A stretch of DNA of 40,020 nucleotides, taken from Thiomonas sp. FB-6. GTDB taxonomy: Bacteria; Pseudomonadota; Gammaproteobacteria; Burkholderiales; Burkholderiaceae_C. Both the position numbers and the translations under genes were made by a program. Of this stretch, positions 1-7,132 are shown piece by piece; position 1 is the stretch's first letter, and each line of letters opens with the position of its first letter. The notes beneath the pieces are model-generated. The model saw only the letters and a list, made by a program, of their open reading frames with translations, made no database searches and was not told where the DNA came from. The stretch spans positions 1 through 40,020 of the forward strand of contig NZ_KB898500.1 of assembly GCF_000377645.1 (NCBI RefSeq), read 5' to 3'.

Positions 1-1
1 C

Positions 2-106
2 GAGACCGGCAACGAGTCGATCCGCTTCATGCGCTCCAGTGCCGACGCCAGGACGCGGATCAAGAGCCGGGAACAGGCTCGCAAGGCGCCAGCACAGACC
101 ACCTAA
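2..106 (+). CDS. C-terminal end of an unidentified gene (partial)
   Basis: An open frame enters from the left edge and ends at TAA (104-106). The 34 visible residues end in a basic stretch (TRIKSREQARK) followed by APAQTT. I do not recognise the family. A strong hairpin starts 6 bases after the stop, so this looks like the true end of a transcribed gene. Given the gene fragments and toxin-antitoxin pair that follow, it could belong to a mobile element, but nothing visible proves that. Confidence 0.4.
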   Translation, partial: ETGNESIRFMRSSADARTRIKSREQARKAPAQTT

Positions 107-111
107 GACAC

Positions 112-158
112 CGAGGGGGAAGCCGTTCCGGGCTACGCCCTCCACGGCTTCCCCCTCG
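112..158 (+). terminator. Strong hairpin after the partial gene, probable terminator
   Basis: A 15-bp perfect inverted repeat (112-126 with 144-158, core GAGGGGGAAGCCGT) encloses a 17-base loop, starting 6 bases after the stop codon at 106. There is no following T-run, so it may act as a processing or stabilising hairpin, or as the end structure of a mobile element, rather than a classical intrinsic terminator. From 159 to 387 I see no gene or other clear signal. Confidence 0.5.
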
Positions 159-387
159 ATCAAACCGACCACCAGGAGATCACCGACCCAGGCCACGACC
201 TACACTTATCCACCGCCGGACATCATCAGACCGGCTCCCATCCCTGGCTCACTATTGGGTCGGCACGGTGGCTCAGAATTGCATCGGCGCACACAGGATC
301 TCCAAGCAGCCCCAGAAAGCAGGTTTCGGAGCCCGAAACTGCCTACCAATCGGCACCCGCACCTGCGGCATTGACGACGACCACGTA

Positions 388-449
388 TTGACAACGGCTA
401 CACGTTAGGTGACAATTCGTGTATCTTTTGTGTATGCGCAAATAGGGGA
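388..449 (+). promoter_or_regulatory. Promoter, candidate operator and RBS of the toxin-antitoxin pair
   Basis: A perfect -35 box TTGACA (388-393) is followed after 17 bases by GACAAT (411-416). Two direct GTGTAT repeats (419-424 and 430-435) lie 11 bases apart, just downstream of the -10 box. They sit on one face of the helix, as expected for autorepression by a ribbon-helix-helix antitoxin. AGGGGA (444-449) is a good ribosome binding site 5 bases before the ATG at 455. The boxes are seen directly; the operator role is inferred. Confidence 0.6.
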
Positions 450-454
450 AACCA

Positions 455-727
455 ATGCGTGACGCCGCCATCAACCTGCGAGCCTTGCCTGAGCAGCGTG
501 ACCTCATCGATCACGCTGCCAGCCTGCTCGGCAAGAACCGTTCTGACTTCATGCTCGAAGCGGCCTGCGACCGTGCCCAGTCCGTAGTGCTGGATCAGGT
601 CTTCTTCAGCCTGGACGCGGACAAGTTCAAGCAATTCACCGCGATGCTCGACGCCCCTCTCGGGCCCAACCCAGGGCTTGAACGCCTGATGGCTGTCAAG
701 GCGCCCTGGAGCACTGGCGCGGCATGA
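455..727 (+). CDS. tacA: DUF1778/TacA-type antitoxin
   Basis: This 90-residue protein matches the DUF1778 (TacA) antitoxin family. An N-terminal ribbon-helix-helix segment (RDAAINLRALPEQRDLID) binds DNA, and the tail wraps the partner toxin. The NRSDFMLEAACDRAQ stretch around residues 28-42 is the conserved family core. In this family the antitoxin neutralises a GNAT toxin and represses the shared operon. The ATG follows a well-placed AGGGGA, and the stop overlaps the toxin start as ATGA (724-727), so the two are translationally coupled. The pair is intact although the DNA on both sides is degraded. Family is confident; the exact TacA orthology is not. Confidence 0.88.
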   Translation: MRDAAINLRALPEQRDLIDHAASLLGKNRSDFMLEAACDRAQSVVLDQVFFSLDADKFKQFTAMLDAPLGPNPGLERLMAVKAPWSTGAA

Positions 728-1218
728 GCTTGCTCTTGAGCGCACCGCAGCCACTCGAGGCCGCCCATCTCCTGGACGAATTCGCCTGCGGGGAAACCAG
801 TCTCGATGAGTGGCTCAAGCGCCGGGCAATGGCCAACCAATTGAGCGGTGCCAGCCGCACTTTCGTCGTCGCAGATCAGAATGGCCGTGTCTATGGCTAC
901 TACGCGATGGCGGCCGGCGCGGTCTCGCACCAGACGGCCACGAGCGGCGTGCGACGAAACATGCCCGATCCCGTCCCGGTGATGGTGCTGGCCCGACTCG
1001 CCATTGACCATCGCGCCCAAGGCGTCAAGTTTGGAGCCGCACTGCTTCAAGACGCAGTCAGTCGGGCTGTGACCGTGTCACAGAATGCGGGCGTGCGAGC
1101 CTTGCTCGTCCACGCCCTGCACGAACGCGCAAAGCAGTTCTACGAGCACTACGGCTTTCAGGAATCGCCACAGCACCCGATGACGTTGATGCTGCGCTTG
1201 AACACCGCAAAGGCCTGA
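724..1218 (+). CDS. tacT: GNAT-family toxin (TacT-type tRNA acetyltransferase)
   Basis: A 164-residue GNAT acetyltransferase encoded directly after a DUF1778 antitoxin with a 4-base overlap. Toxins of this class acetylate the amino group of aminoacyl-tRNA and block translation. The acetyl-CoA loop is visible as AQGVKFGAALL (residues 98-108), following the LARLAID strand. The catalytic tyrosine of the family corresponds to Tyr140 in the AKQFYEHYGF segment (136-145), so the enzyme looks catalytically intact. Length matches the family (about 160-175). The operon promoter lies at 388-416. Which tRNA it prefers cannot be read from the sequence. A degraded HigA-type antitoxin start follows 17 bases after the stop. 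Confidence 0.88.
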   Translation: MSLLLSAPQPLEAAHLLDEFACGETSLDEWLKRRAMANQLSGASRTFVVADQNGRVYGYYAMAAGAVSHQTATSGVRRNMPDPVPVMVLARLAIDHRAQGVKFGAALLQDAVSRAVTVSQNAGVRALLVHALHERAKQFYEHYGFQESPQHPMTLMLRLNTAKA

Positions 1219-1235
1219 AAGGCTGGGCGTTGAGC

Positions 1236-1310
1236 ATGAACATCCACCCAATCCGCACTGAGGCAGAGTACCGAGCCATTCTCCAGGAGGTCTCCGAGCT
1301 GGTGGATGCA
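1236..1310 (+). pseudogene. Truncated 5' end of a HigA-type antitoxin gene
   Basis: ATG at 1236 opens MNIHPIRTEAEYRAILQEVS and continues to LVDA. This is the typical start of the HigA-like XRE antitoxins (MNIxPIRTExDYRxAL...VSxLVDA). After codon 25 the similarity stops abruptly and a fragment of a LysR regulator begins in another frame. The helix-turn-helix region of HigA is missing entirely, so the product cannot function. This is the scar of a deletion or of a recombination between two unrelated genes. No HigB toxin is visible next to it. Confidence 0.7.
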
Positions 1311-1576
1311 GTGTGGATGGCCAGCTCACCTGCAACGGTGTCTACCAGATGCGCGACGGTGCGCTGAACGGCGTCGGTCTCGCGTTTTTGCCGGAAGACC
1401 TCGTTCGAGATGACATCGAGGCTGGGCGTCTTGTCTGGTTGCTGCCGGATTGGTCGCCGACCTTCGAGGGCCTTCACATCTACTACCCGACGCGACGTGA
1501 GTTTTCTCGCGCGCTGGCGGTCGTGGTGGACGCGCTCAGGTTGCCCCTCGATCCACTTGAACCCCAGTCCGAATAG
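1311..1576 (+). pseudogene. 3' fragment of a LysR-family regulator
   Basis: The frame from 1313 to the TAG at 1574-1576 encodes the C-terminal ~87 residues of a LysR substrate-binding domain. It reads VDGQLTCNGVYQM, then LNGVGLAFLPEDLV, AGRLVWLLPDWSP and HIYYPTRREFSRAL, all typical of the last third of such regulators. The helix-turn-helix and the first part of the effector domain are absent. The fragment starts exactly where the HigA-like sequence ends. Any translation from the GTG at 1313 would give a non-functional piece. No target gene can be assigned. Confidence 0.75.
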
Positions 1577-1811
1577 CGGATACCCGTACGACACGTTCTT
1601 TGTTGTCGGTCGCTGCAGCTACAGCAATGTCGGTACACAACTGACCCCGCGAAAACCCGCGCCGATGCTGGAAGTGGGGTCGCGAACGCTCGCGAGGCAA
1701 ACAGAGAAAAAGGCGAGGAGAGAGGTCGGGAGCAGGCCAAAACAGGCACTGACAGAGGACGGCGCTCGCGAGGCAACGTCTCGGAGCCGCGCCAACCGTG
1801 GCGTTCAGAGC
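1577..1811. other. Spacer without recognisable genes
   Basis: Between the LysR fragment and the tmRNA terminator I see no convincing coding region, repeat or RNA gene. An apparent reading frame that ends in SRGELNPRPQ is an artefact of reading through the tmRNA 3' end antisense. Confidence 0.5.
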
Positions 1812-1844
1812 AAAAAAATCCCAACCGATAAGGGTTGGGATTTT
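1812..1844 (-). terminator. Intrinsic terminator of ssrA
   Basis: Read on the minus strand, a 12-bp perfect stem (AAAATCCCAACC pairing with GGTTGGGATTTT) with a 6-base loop ends in a run of seven T. It starts 6 bases beyond the CCA end of the tmRNA, so it is a textbook rho-independent terminator for that gene. Confidence 0.93.
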
Positions 1845-1850
1845 GGTAAA

Positions 1851-2210
1851 TGGTGGAGCCGGGGGGAATTGAACCCCCGTCCGCAAACTATCCGTCGCAA
1901 GCTCTACATGCTTAGTGTCATCGTTTGGTTTTAACCCCCCAGGCGCGGATGCACACGCTCCCGGAAAGGCGATCCGCTGGATTTAGTGACGGCGCACGCG
2001 GCGCGCGCAATCACGAGCTGATGTGAATGACCTCGCAGGTGTTGCCACCCCGGCCCATCAGCGAACCGTTGCGAGGCCCGCAGCCCTTAGGCCGCGAGAG
2101 CGAAACTTTCGTCGTTCGCGTTTAACTTGTTTCCAGTGGATTTACGAGCGTACTGGTGCTCGGCATGCACTCCACAACTTCAACATTCACGTCGAAACCG
2201 GATCGGCCCC
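1851..2210 (-). ncRNA. ssrA: Transfer-messenger RNA (tmRNA)
   Basis: The minus strand begins GGGGCCGATCCGGTTTCGAC and ends GGTTCAATTCCCCCCGGCTC followed by CACCA. These are the paired acceptor ends and T-arm of the tRNA-like domain, with an encoded CCA (1851-1853). The internal tag frame runs from 2119 down to 2087 and reads ANDESFALAA then TAA, a typical betaproteobacterial degradation tag. Length is 360 nt, normal for tmRNA. It rescues stalled ribosomes together with SmpB. A TATCAT box (2222-2227 on this strand) lies just upstream. The mature 5' end is expected from RNase P cleavage. The 3' end is a classic integration site for genomic islands, and the DNA beyond it is indeed accessory. Confidence 0.97.
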
Positions 2211-2221
2211 GTGAAGGGGCG

Positions 2222-2227
2222 ATGATA
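2222..2227 (-). promoter_or_regulatory. Candidate -10 box of ssrA
   Basis: TATCAT on the minus strand ends 11 bases before the mature tmRNA 5' end. Transcription would start about 5 bases upstream of the RNase P-processed end. No good -35 hexamer is seen at 17 bases spacing, so this is only a candidate. Confidence 0.4.
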
Positions 2228-2289
2228 CGCGTTTTGCCCCTCGAACACCTATCTGGGGTCCCGCGCGCGGTCTTCAAGGGGCCCGGGGC

Positions 2290-3615
2290 TCAGCTGCGCC
2301 CGATGCCGTGGTACTGCAGGCCGGCGGCGCGCACGCTGGCCGGCTCCCACAGGTTGCGCCCGTCGAACACGACGCGCGCCTTGAGGCTGCGCGCCAGCTG
2401 CTCGAAATCGGGCGAGCGGAAGGCATGCCACTCGGTGACCACGACCAGCGCGTCCGCACCCTCCAGCGCGCCGGGCGCGTCGGCCACGAGTTCCAGGCCC
2501 TCGCGCTGGCCCCACAGCCGGCGTGCCGCGTCCATGGCCACGGGGTCGAAGGCGCGCACGCGCGCGCCGGCCCCCAGCAGCGCCTCGATGAGGTCGATGG
2601 CCGGCGCGTCGCGCATGTCGTCGGTGTTGGGCTTGAAGGCCAGGCCCCACACGGCGATGGTCTTGCCGCGCAGGCCCTCGGCGGCGAAATGGGCGGCGAT
2701 CTTCTCGAACAGGCGCTGCTTCTGGCGCTGGTTCACCGAGTCCACGGCCTCGGTCAGCTCGGCGCGCAGCCCGGCTTCGCGCGCCATGAAGGCCAGCGCC
2801 TTGACGTCCTTGGGAAAGCAGGAGCCGCCATAGCCGGCACCCGCGTACAGGAAATGGCTGCCGATGCGCTGGTCCACGCCCATGCCCAGGCGCACCTGCT
2901 CGATGTCGGCGCCCACCGCCTCGGCCAGGCGAGCCACCTCGTTCATGAAGGAGATGCGCGTGGCCAGCATGGTGTTGGCGGCGTACTTGGTGAGTTCCGA
3001 GCTGGCCGGGTCCATCACCATGATCTTTTCATGGTTGCGGTTGAAGGGGCGATACAGCTCGCGCATCACGGCCACCGCGCGCTCGTCGCGGCTGCCCAGC
3101 ACGATGCGGTCGCCGCGGGTGAAGTCGTCGATGGCCGAACCTTCCTTGAGGAATTCGGGGTTGCTGACCACGCGCACCCAGTGCTGCACGCCGCGGGCGG
3201 CCATTTCCTGGTCGATGATGCCCTGCACCATGGCCACCGTGCCCACCGGGGCGGTGGACTTCTGCACCACCACCAGCGGGCCGTCCACGCAGCGCCCGAT
3301 CTCGGCCGCGGCGCCGCGCACCTGGCTCATGTCAGCCTGTCCGCTGGGCAGCGGGGGCGTCCCCACGGCGATGAAACACACCTGGGCGCCCGGCAGGCCC
3401 TGCGCCACGTCTTCCACGAAGCGCATGCGCGAGGCCTGCGCATTGCGCGCGACGAGTTCGCTCAGCCCCGGCTCGTAGAACGGCACCTGGGCCTTGCGCA
3501 GCGCGGCGATGCGTCGAGGATCCCGCTCCACGCACACGACGGTGTTGCCGACGTCGGCAAAACACGCTGCGGTGACCAGGCCGACGTAGCCGGCGCCGAT
3601 GACAGTGACTCGCAT
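2290..3615 (-). CDS. ugd: UDP-glucose 6-dehydrogenase
   Basis: A 441-residue member of the UDP-glucose/GDP-mannose dehydrogenase family. It oxidises UDP-glucose to UDP-glucuronate in two NAD+ steps, supplying precursors for exopolysaccharide and lipopolysaccharide. The N-terminus MRVTVIGAGYVGL is the Rossmann NAD-binding motif. The central part carries SELTKYAANTMLATRISFMN, and the catalytic cysteine is in GYGGSCFPKD. The C-terminal UDP-binding domain includes AVWGLAFKPNTDD and FDGRNLW. An earlier in-frame start at 3663 is possible, but the ATG at 3615 has AAGGA 8 bases upstream and starts the family-typical sequence. It is divergent from the PHB synthase operon; no polysaccharide cluster surrounds it. 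Confidence 0.95.
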   Translation of the reverse strand: MRVTVIGAGYVGLVTAACFADVGNTVVCVERDPRRIAALRKAQVPFYEPGLSELVARNAQASRMRFVEDVAQGLPGAQVCFIAVGTPPLPSGQADMSQVRGAAAEIGRCVDGPLVVVQKSTAPVGTVAMVQGIIDQEMAARGVQHWVRVVSNPEFLKEGSAIDDFTRGDRIVLGSRDERAVAVMRELYRPFNRNHEKIMVMDPASSELTKYAANTMLATRISFMNEVARLAEAVGADIEQVRLGMGVDQRIGSHFLYAGAGYGGSCFPKDVKALAFMAREAGLRAELTEAVDSVNQRQKQRLFEKIAAHFAAEGLRGKTIAVWGLAFKPNTDDMRDAPAIDLIEALLGAGARVRAFDPVAMDAARRLWGQREGLELVADAPGALEGADALVVVTEWHAFRSPDFEQLARSLKARVVFDGRNLWEPASVRAAGLQYHGIGRS

Positions 3616-3724
3616 GGGGCAGATCCTTGGGCTCGAATGAGGAAACAGACCGGTATTGTGCATGCTGGGCCGCCGCGCCGGCCTGCCCGCGGCCCGAGGC
3701 GGCTCGCCATGCCCTCCCGCGGGG

Positions 3725-3768
3725 CTTGACCCACGTCAAGCGGGTTTTCGCAGTGCAACATCCATAAT
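3725..3768 (+). promoter_or_regulatory. FNR/ANR-type box and promoter of the phaC operon
   Basis: CTTGACCCACGTCAAG (3725-3740) is a perfect 16-bp palindrome whose core TTGAC-N4-GTCAA matches 8 of 10 bases of the FNR/ANR consensus TTGAT-N4-ATCAA. A CATAAT -10 box (3763-3768) puts the transcription start near 3775, so the palindrome centres near -42. That is the standard position of a class II FNR-activated promoter, where the regulator replaces the -35 box. The palindrome and spacing are seen; oxygen-responsive control is inferred. It could also serve another CRP/FNR relative such as DNR. Confidence 0.68.
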
Positions 3769-3805
3769 GGCCCGGTGAGTGGGCCGCCGGCCCAGGGAGA
3801 GCCAC

Positions 3806-5710
3806 ATGAAGTCCCAGGCATCGACCCGCAAGCGCCCTCCGCGCGCGCGGAGCCAGGCAACGCCCGTGCAAGCCACGCCCGTGCAAGCCCTTCCTGCGCA
3901 ACAAGCATCCGTGCCGGCAGCGCCCGTCCAGCTGCCGCCCCTGCCCGCCCCGCCGGGGCCGCCGCGGTCCGCGCCGCGGCCCGAACAGGGGGTGGCCGAC
4001 CTGATCGACCGCGCCGCGCACGCGCTGCAGGCGCGGCGCACCTTCGGCCTGTCGCCCGCTTCGCTGGGCCTGGCGGCCGCGGACTGGTGGACCCACCTGC
4101 TGGCCTCGCCCGGCAAGCGCATGGAACTGTCGAGCGAGGCCGCGCGCATGGCGGCCTCGTACGGCAATTACCTGACGCAGGCGCTGGCGCACCACCGCGG
4201 CGAACCCGACCCAGCCTGCTGCGTGCAGGCCGAGGACCGCGACCGCCGCTTCGTGCATCCGGACTGGCAGCGCTTTCCCTTCAACCTGCTGCAACAGGCC
4301 TTCCTGCTGCAGCAGCAATGGTGGCAGCAGGCCACCACCGGGGTGCGCGGGGTATCGCGGCACCACGAGCAGGTGGTGTCCTTCGCGGCCCGCCAGATGC
4401 TCGACGCGCTGGCGCCCAACAACCTGCCGGCGACCAACCCGGAGGTGCTGGACCTGACGCTGCAAAGCGGCGGCGTGAACCTGCTCAAGGGTTTCAACAT
4501 CTGGCGCGACGACCTGCAGCGCATGGTCTCCGGAGCCCCCCCGGCCGGCAGCGAGGATTTCGTGCCGGGGCGCCAGGTGGCGCTCACGCCGGGCAAGGTG
4601 GTGATGCGCAACCGCCTGGTGGAGTTGATCCAGTACGAGCCGTCCACCGCCGCGGTGCACCCGGAGCCGGTGCTGATCGTCCCGGCCTGGATCATGAAGT
4701 ACTACATCCTCGACCTGTCGCCCCACAATTCGCTGGTGCGCTACCTGGTGGACCAGGGTCATACGGTGTTCATGATCTCCTGGCGCAATCCCACCGGAGA
4801 GGACCGCGACCTGGGCATGCACGACTACCTGGAACTCGGACCCCTGGCCGCGCTGGACGCGGTACAGCGCATCCGCCCGCACGCGCAGGTGCACGGCGCG
4901 GGTTACTGCCTGGGCGGCACGCTGCTGTCCCTCGCCGCGGCGGCGCTGGGCGCGCGCGGCGACCGGCGCCTGGCCACGCTGACCCTGCTGGCCTCCCAGG
5001 TGGACTTCTCGGAACCGGGCGAGCTGTCCCTGTTCATCGACGAGAGCCAGGTCAGTTTCCTGGAAGACATGATGTGGGCGCAGGGCTACCTGGACACCAC
5101 GCAGATGGCCGGGGCCTTCCAGATGCTGCGCTCCTACGACCTGATCAGCTCGCGGGTCACCCGCGAATACCTGATGGGCCAGCGCCGGCCGCCGAACGAC
5201 CTGATGGCCTGGAACGCCGACGCCACGCGCATGCCCTACCGCATGCACAGCGAATACCTGCGGGGCATGTACCTGAACAACGACCTGGCCGAGGGCCGCT
5301 GGCGTGTGGACGGCCAGGCGGTCAGCGTGGAGAACGCGCCCCAGCCCTGGTTCGTCGTGGGCACCGAGACCGACCACGTCGCGCCCTGGCGCTCGGTCTA
5401 CAAGATCCACCTGCTGGCGCATTCGGACATCGACTTCGTGCTGACCAGCGGCGGCCACAACGCCGGGATCGTCAGCGAGCCCGGCCACGCGGGCCGGCAT
5501 TACCGCTGGGCCCGGCGAGCAGCCGGCCAGCCCTACCTCGGCCCCGAGCACTGGCTGACCCAGGCCGACGCCGAACAGGGCTCGTGGTGGCCGCGCTGGT
5601 CGCACTGGCTGGCCGCGCACAGTTCGGCACCGGTGGCGCCGCCCCGCATGGGCCTGCCCGGCTCCTCGCCGCTCGGGGATGCCCCCGGCAGCTACGTCCT
5701 GCAACGTTGA
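3806..5710 (+). CDS. phaC: Poly-beta-hydroxybutyrate polymerase (PHA synthase)
   Basis: A 634-residue PHA synthase. It polymerises (R)-3-hydroxyacyl-CoA into polyhydroxyalkanoate at the granule surface. The first ~60 residues are rich in Pro, Ala and Gln, probably disordered. The PhaC N-terminal domain follows (including WWQQATTGVRGV), then the alpha/beta-hydrolase core. The catalytic Cys is residue 368 in the modified lipase box GYCLGG. Asp523 (TETDHVAPW) and His551 (GGHNAG) complete the triad. ATG 3806 is preceded by AGGGAGAG and preferred to an earlier GTG at 3779, which lies close to the predicted transcription start. It leads an operon with a hydratase-Pta fusion and ackA under a FNR-type promoter. 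No phaA, phaB or phasin gene is adjacent. Confidence 0.94.
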   Translation: MKSQASTRKRPPRARSQATPVQATPVQALPAQQASVPAAPVQLPPLPAPPGPPRSAPRPEQGVADLIDRAAHALQARRTFGLSPASLGLAAADWWTHLLASPGKRMELSSEAARMAASYGNYLTQALAHHRGEPDPACCVQAEDRDRRFVHPDWQRFPFNLLQQAFLLQQQWWQQATTGVRGVSRHHEQVVSFAARQMLDALAPNNLPATNPEVLDLTLQSGGVNLLKGFNIWRDDLQRMVSGAPPAGSEDFVPGRQVALTPGKVVMRNRLVELIQYEPSTAAVHPEPVLIVPAWIMKYYILDLSPHNSLVRYLVDQGHTVFMISWRNPTGEDRDLGMHDYLELGPLAALDAVQRIRPHAQVHGAGYCLGGTLLSLAAAALGARGDRRLATLTLLASQVDFSEPGELSLFIDESQVSFLEDMMWAQGYLDTTQMAGAFQMLRSYDLISSRVTREYLMGQRRPPNDLMAWNADATRMPYRMHSEYLRGMYLNNDLAEGRWRVDGQAVSVENAPQPWFVVGTETDHVAPWRSVYKIHLLAHSDIDFVLTSGGHNAGIVSEPGHAGRHYRWARRAAGQPYLGPEHWLTQADAEQGSWWPRWSHWLAAHSSAPVAPPRMGLPGSSPLGDAPGSYVLQR

Positions 5711-5718
5711 ACCCGACG

Positions 5719-7128
5719 ATGACCGACTGGATCGAGAACCGGCCGCTGGCCGAACTCAGGCTGGGCGACAGCGCGAGCCTGTCGCGCACCTTCACGCGCG
5801 ACGAAGTGCAGACCTTCGCGCTGGCCTCCGGCGACGTGAACCCCGCGCACGTGGACGCCGAGTTCGCGGCCGACGACGCCTTCCACGGCATCGTCGCCCA
5901 CGGCATGTGGAGCGCCGCGCTGATCTCCAACGTGCTGGGCACCCAGCTGCCGGGGCCGGGCACCGTCTACCTGGGCCAGCAGTTGCGCTTCGCGCAACCG
6001 GTCCGCCTGGGCGACACCGTGCGCGTGACGGTCACGCTGACGGCGCTGGATGCGCTGCCCGACGGGCGCCCGCGCGCCACCCTGCGTTGCTCCGTGGTCA
6101 ACCAGCGCAACGAGACGGTGGTGGAAGGCGAGGCGCAGGTGCTGGTGCCCCAGGCCAAGGTGCGCCGGGCCCGCGTGGCCCTGCCCCGGCTGGAACTGCG
6201 CGACCCAGGCGCCAAGCTGCGCGCGCTGGTGGAGCAGGCGCGCGCGCTGCACGCCCGGCCGTTGCGCACGGCGGTGGTGCACGCGGTCGACGCGGTGTCG
6301 CTGGGCGGCGCGGTGGACGCCGCGCGCGCCGGCCTGATCGAGCCGGTGTTCGTGGGGCCGCAGGCGCGCCTGCAGGCGGCGGCGCAGGCCGCGTGCATCG
6401 ACCTGTCGGGCTACGCCGTGGAGCCCACCGAGCACAGCCACGCGGCGGCGGCGCGCGCGGTGGCCCTCGCGCGCGAAGGGCGCGTGCAGGCCTTGATGAA
6501 GGGCTCGCTGCACAGCGACGAACTTCTGCACGCGGTGGTCGACGCGCAGACCGGGTTGCGCACGCAGCGCCGCATCAGCCACGTGTTCGTGGTGGACGTG
6601 GTCGGCCTGGATCGCCTGCAACTGCTCACAGACGCCGCGGTGAACGTGACGCCGGACCTGCTGGCCAAGCGCGACATCGTGCAGAACGCCATCGGGCTGG
6701 CGCAGGCGCTGGGCCTGCCCGAGCCGAAGGTGGCCATCCTGTCGGCGGTGGAGACGGTGACCCCGAAACTCCCCTCCACGCTGGACGCCGCGGCGCTGTG
6801 CAAGATGGCCGAGCGCGGCCAGATCACCGGCGGCGTGCTCGACGGGCCGCTGGGCTTCGACAACGCGGTGTCGCTGCGCGCCGCGCAGACCAAGGGCATC
6901 GTCTCGGCGGTGGCCGGGCGGGCCGACGTGCTGGTGGCGCCGGACCTGGAGGCGGCCAACATGCTGGCCAAGCAGCTGGAGTACCTGGCCGACGCCAAGG
7001 TGGCCGGGATCGTGCTGGGCGCGCGCGTGCCGGTGATCCTGACCAGCCGCGCCGACCTGCCCGACGCGCGCATGGCCTCGTGCGCGCTCGCGGTGCTGCT
7101 GGCGGCGCGAATCCAGGCCGGAGCGTAA
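5719..7128 (+). CDS. pta: Bifunctional (R)-enoyl-CoA hydratase / phosphate acetyltransferase
   Basis: A 469-residue fusion. Residues 1 to ~155 form a MaoC-type hot-dog hydratase with the catalytic motif ASGDVNPAHVD (Asp39, Asn41, His44) and AHGMW. Residues ~165-469 form a Pta/Ptb-type phosphotransacylase, with PVFVGPQARL, MKGSLHSDELL and DGPLGFDNAVS. The hydratase half can convert enoyl-CoA to (R)-3-hydroxyacyl-CoA, the substrate of the PhaC encoded upstream. The other half exchanges CoA for phosphate to give an acyl phosphate for the acetate kinase encoded next. ATG 5719 follows the phaC stop by 8 bases and ackA starts 4 bases after the stop, so the three are one operon. Whether the Pta half prefers acetyl- or butyryl-CoA cannot be decided here. 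Confidence 0.92.
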   Translation: MTDWIENRPLAELRLGDSASLSRTFTRDEVQTFALASGDVNPAHVDAEFAADDAFHGIVAHGMWSAALISNVLGTQLPGPGTVYLGQQLRFAQPVRLGDTVRVTVTLTALDALPDGRPRATLRCSVVNQRNETVVEGEAQVLVPQAKVRRARVALPRLELRDPGAKLRALVEQARALHARPLRTAVVHAVDAVSLGGAVDAARAGLIEPVFVGPQARLQAAAQAACIDLSGYAVEPTEHSHAAAARAVALAREGRVQALMKGSLHSDELLHAVVDAQTGLRTQRRISHVFVVDVVGLDRLQLLTDAAVNVTPDLLAKRDIVQNAIGLAQALGLPEPKVAILSAVETVTPKLPSTLDAAALCKMAERGQITGGVLDGPLGFDNAVSLRAAQTKGIVSAVAGRADVLVAPDLEAANMLAKQLEYLADAKVAGIVLGARVPVILTSRADLPDARMASCALAVLLAARIQAGA

Positions 7129-7132
7129 AGCC

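Noticed and set aside
1410-1934. A frame ending in WWSRGELNPRPQTIRRK
   Set aside because: This peptide is the well-known artefact of reading antisense across a tRNA-like 3' end; here it crosses the tmRNA T-arm and terminator.
3779-3805. An upstream GTG start for phaC
   Set aside because: It lies within a few bases of the predicted transcription start and has no ribosome binding site, whereas ATG 3806 follows AGGGAGAG.
3332-5704. A 790-codon open frame on the minus strand opposite phaC
   Set aside because: It is antisense to phaC and ugd, has no recognisable domain and a His/Arg/Gln-rich composition typical of reverse frames in GC-rich DNA.
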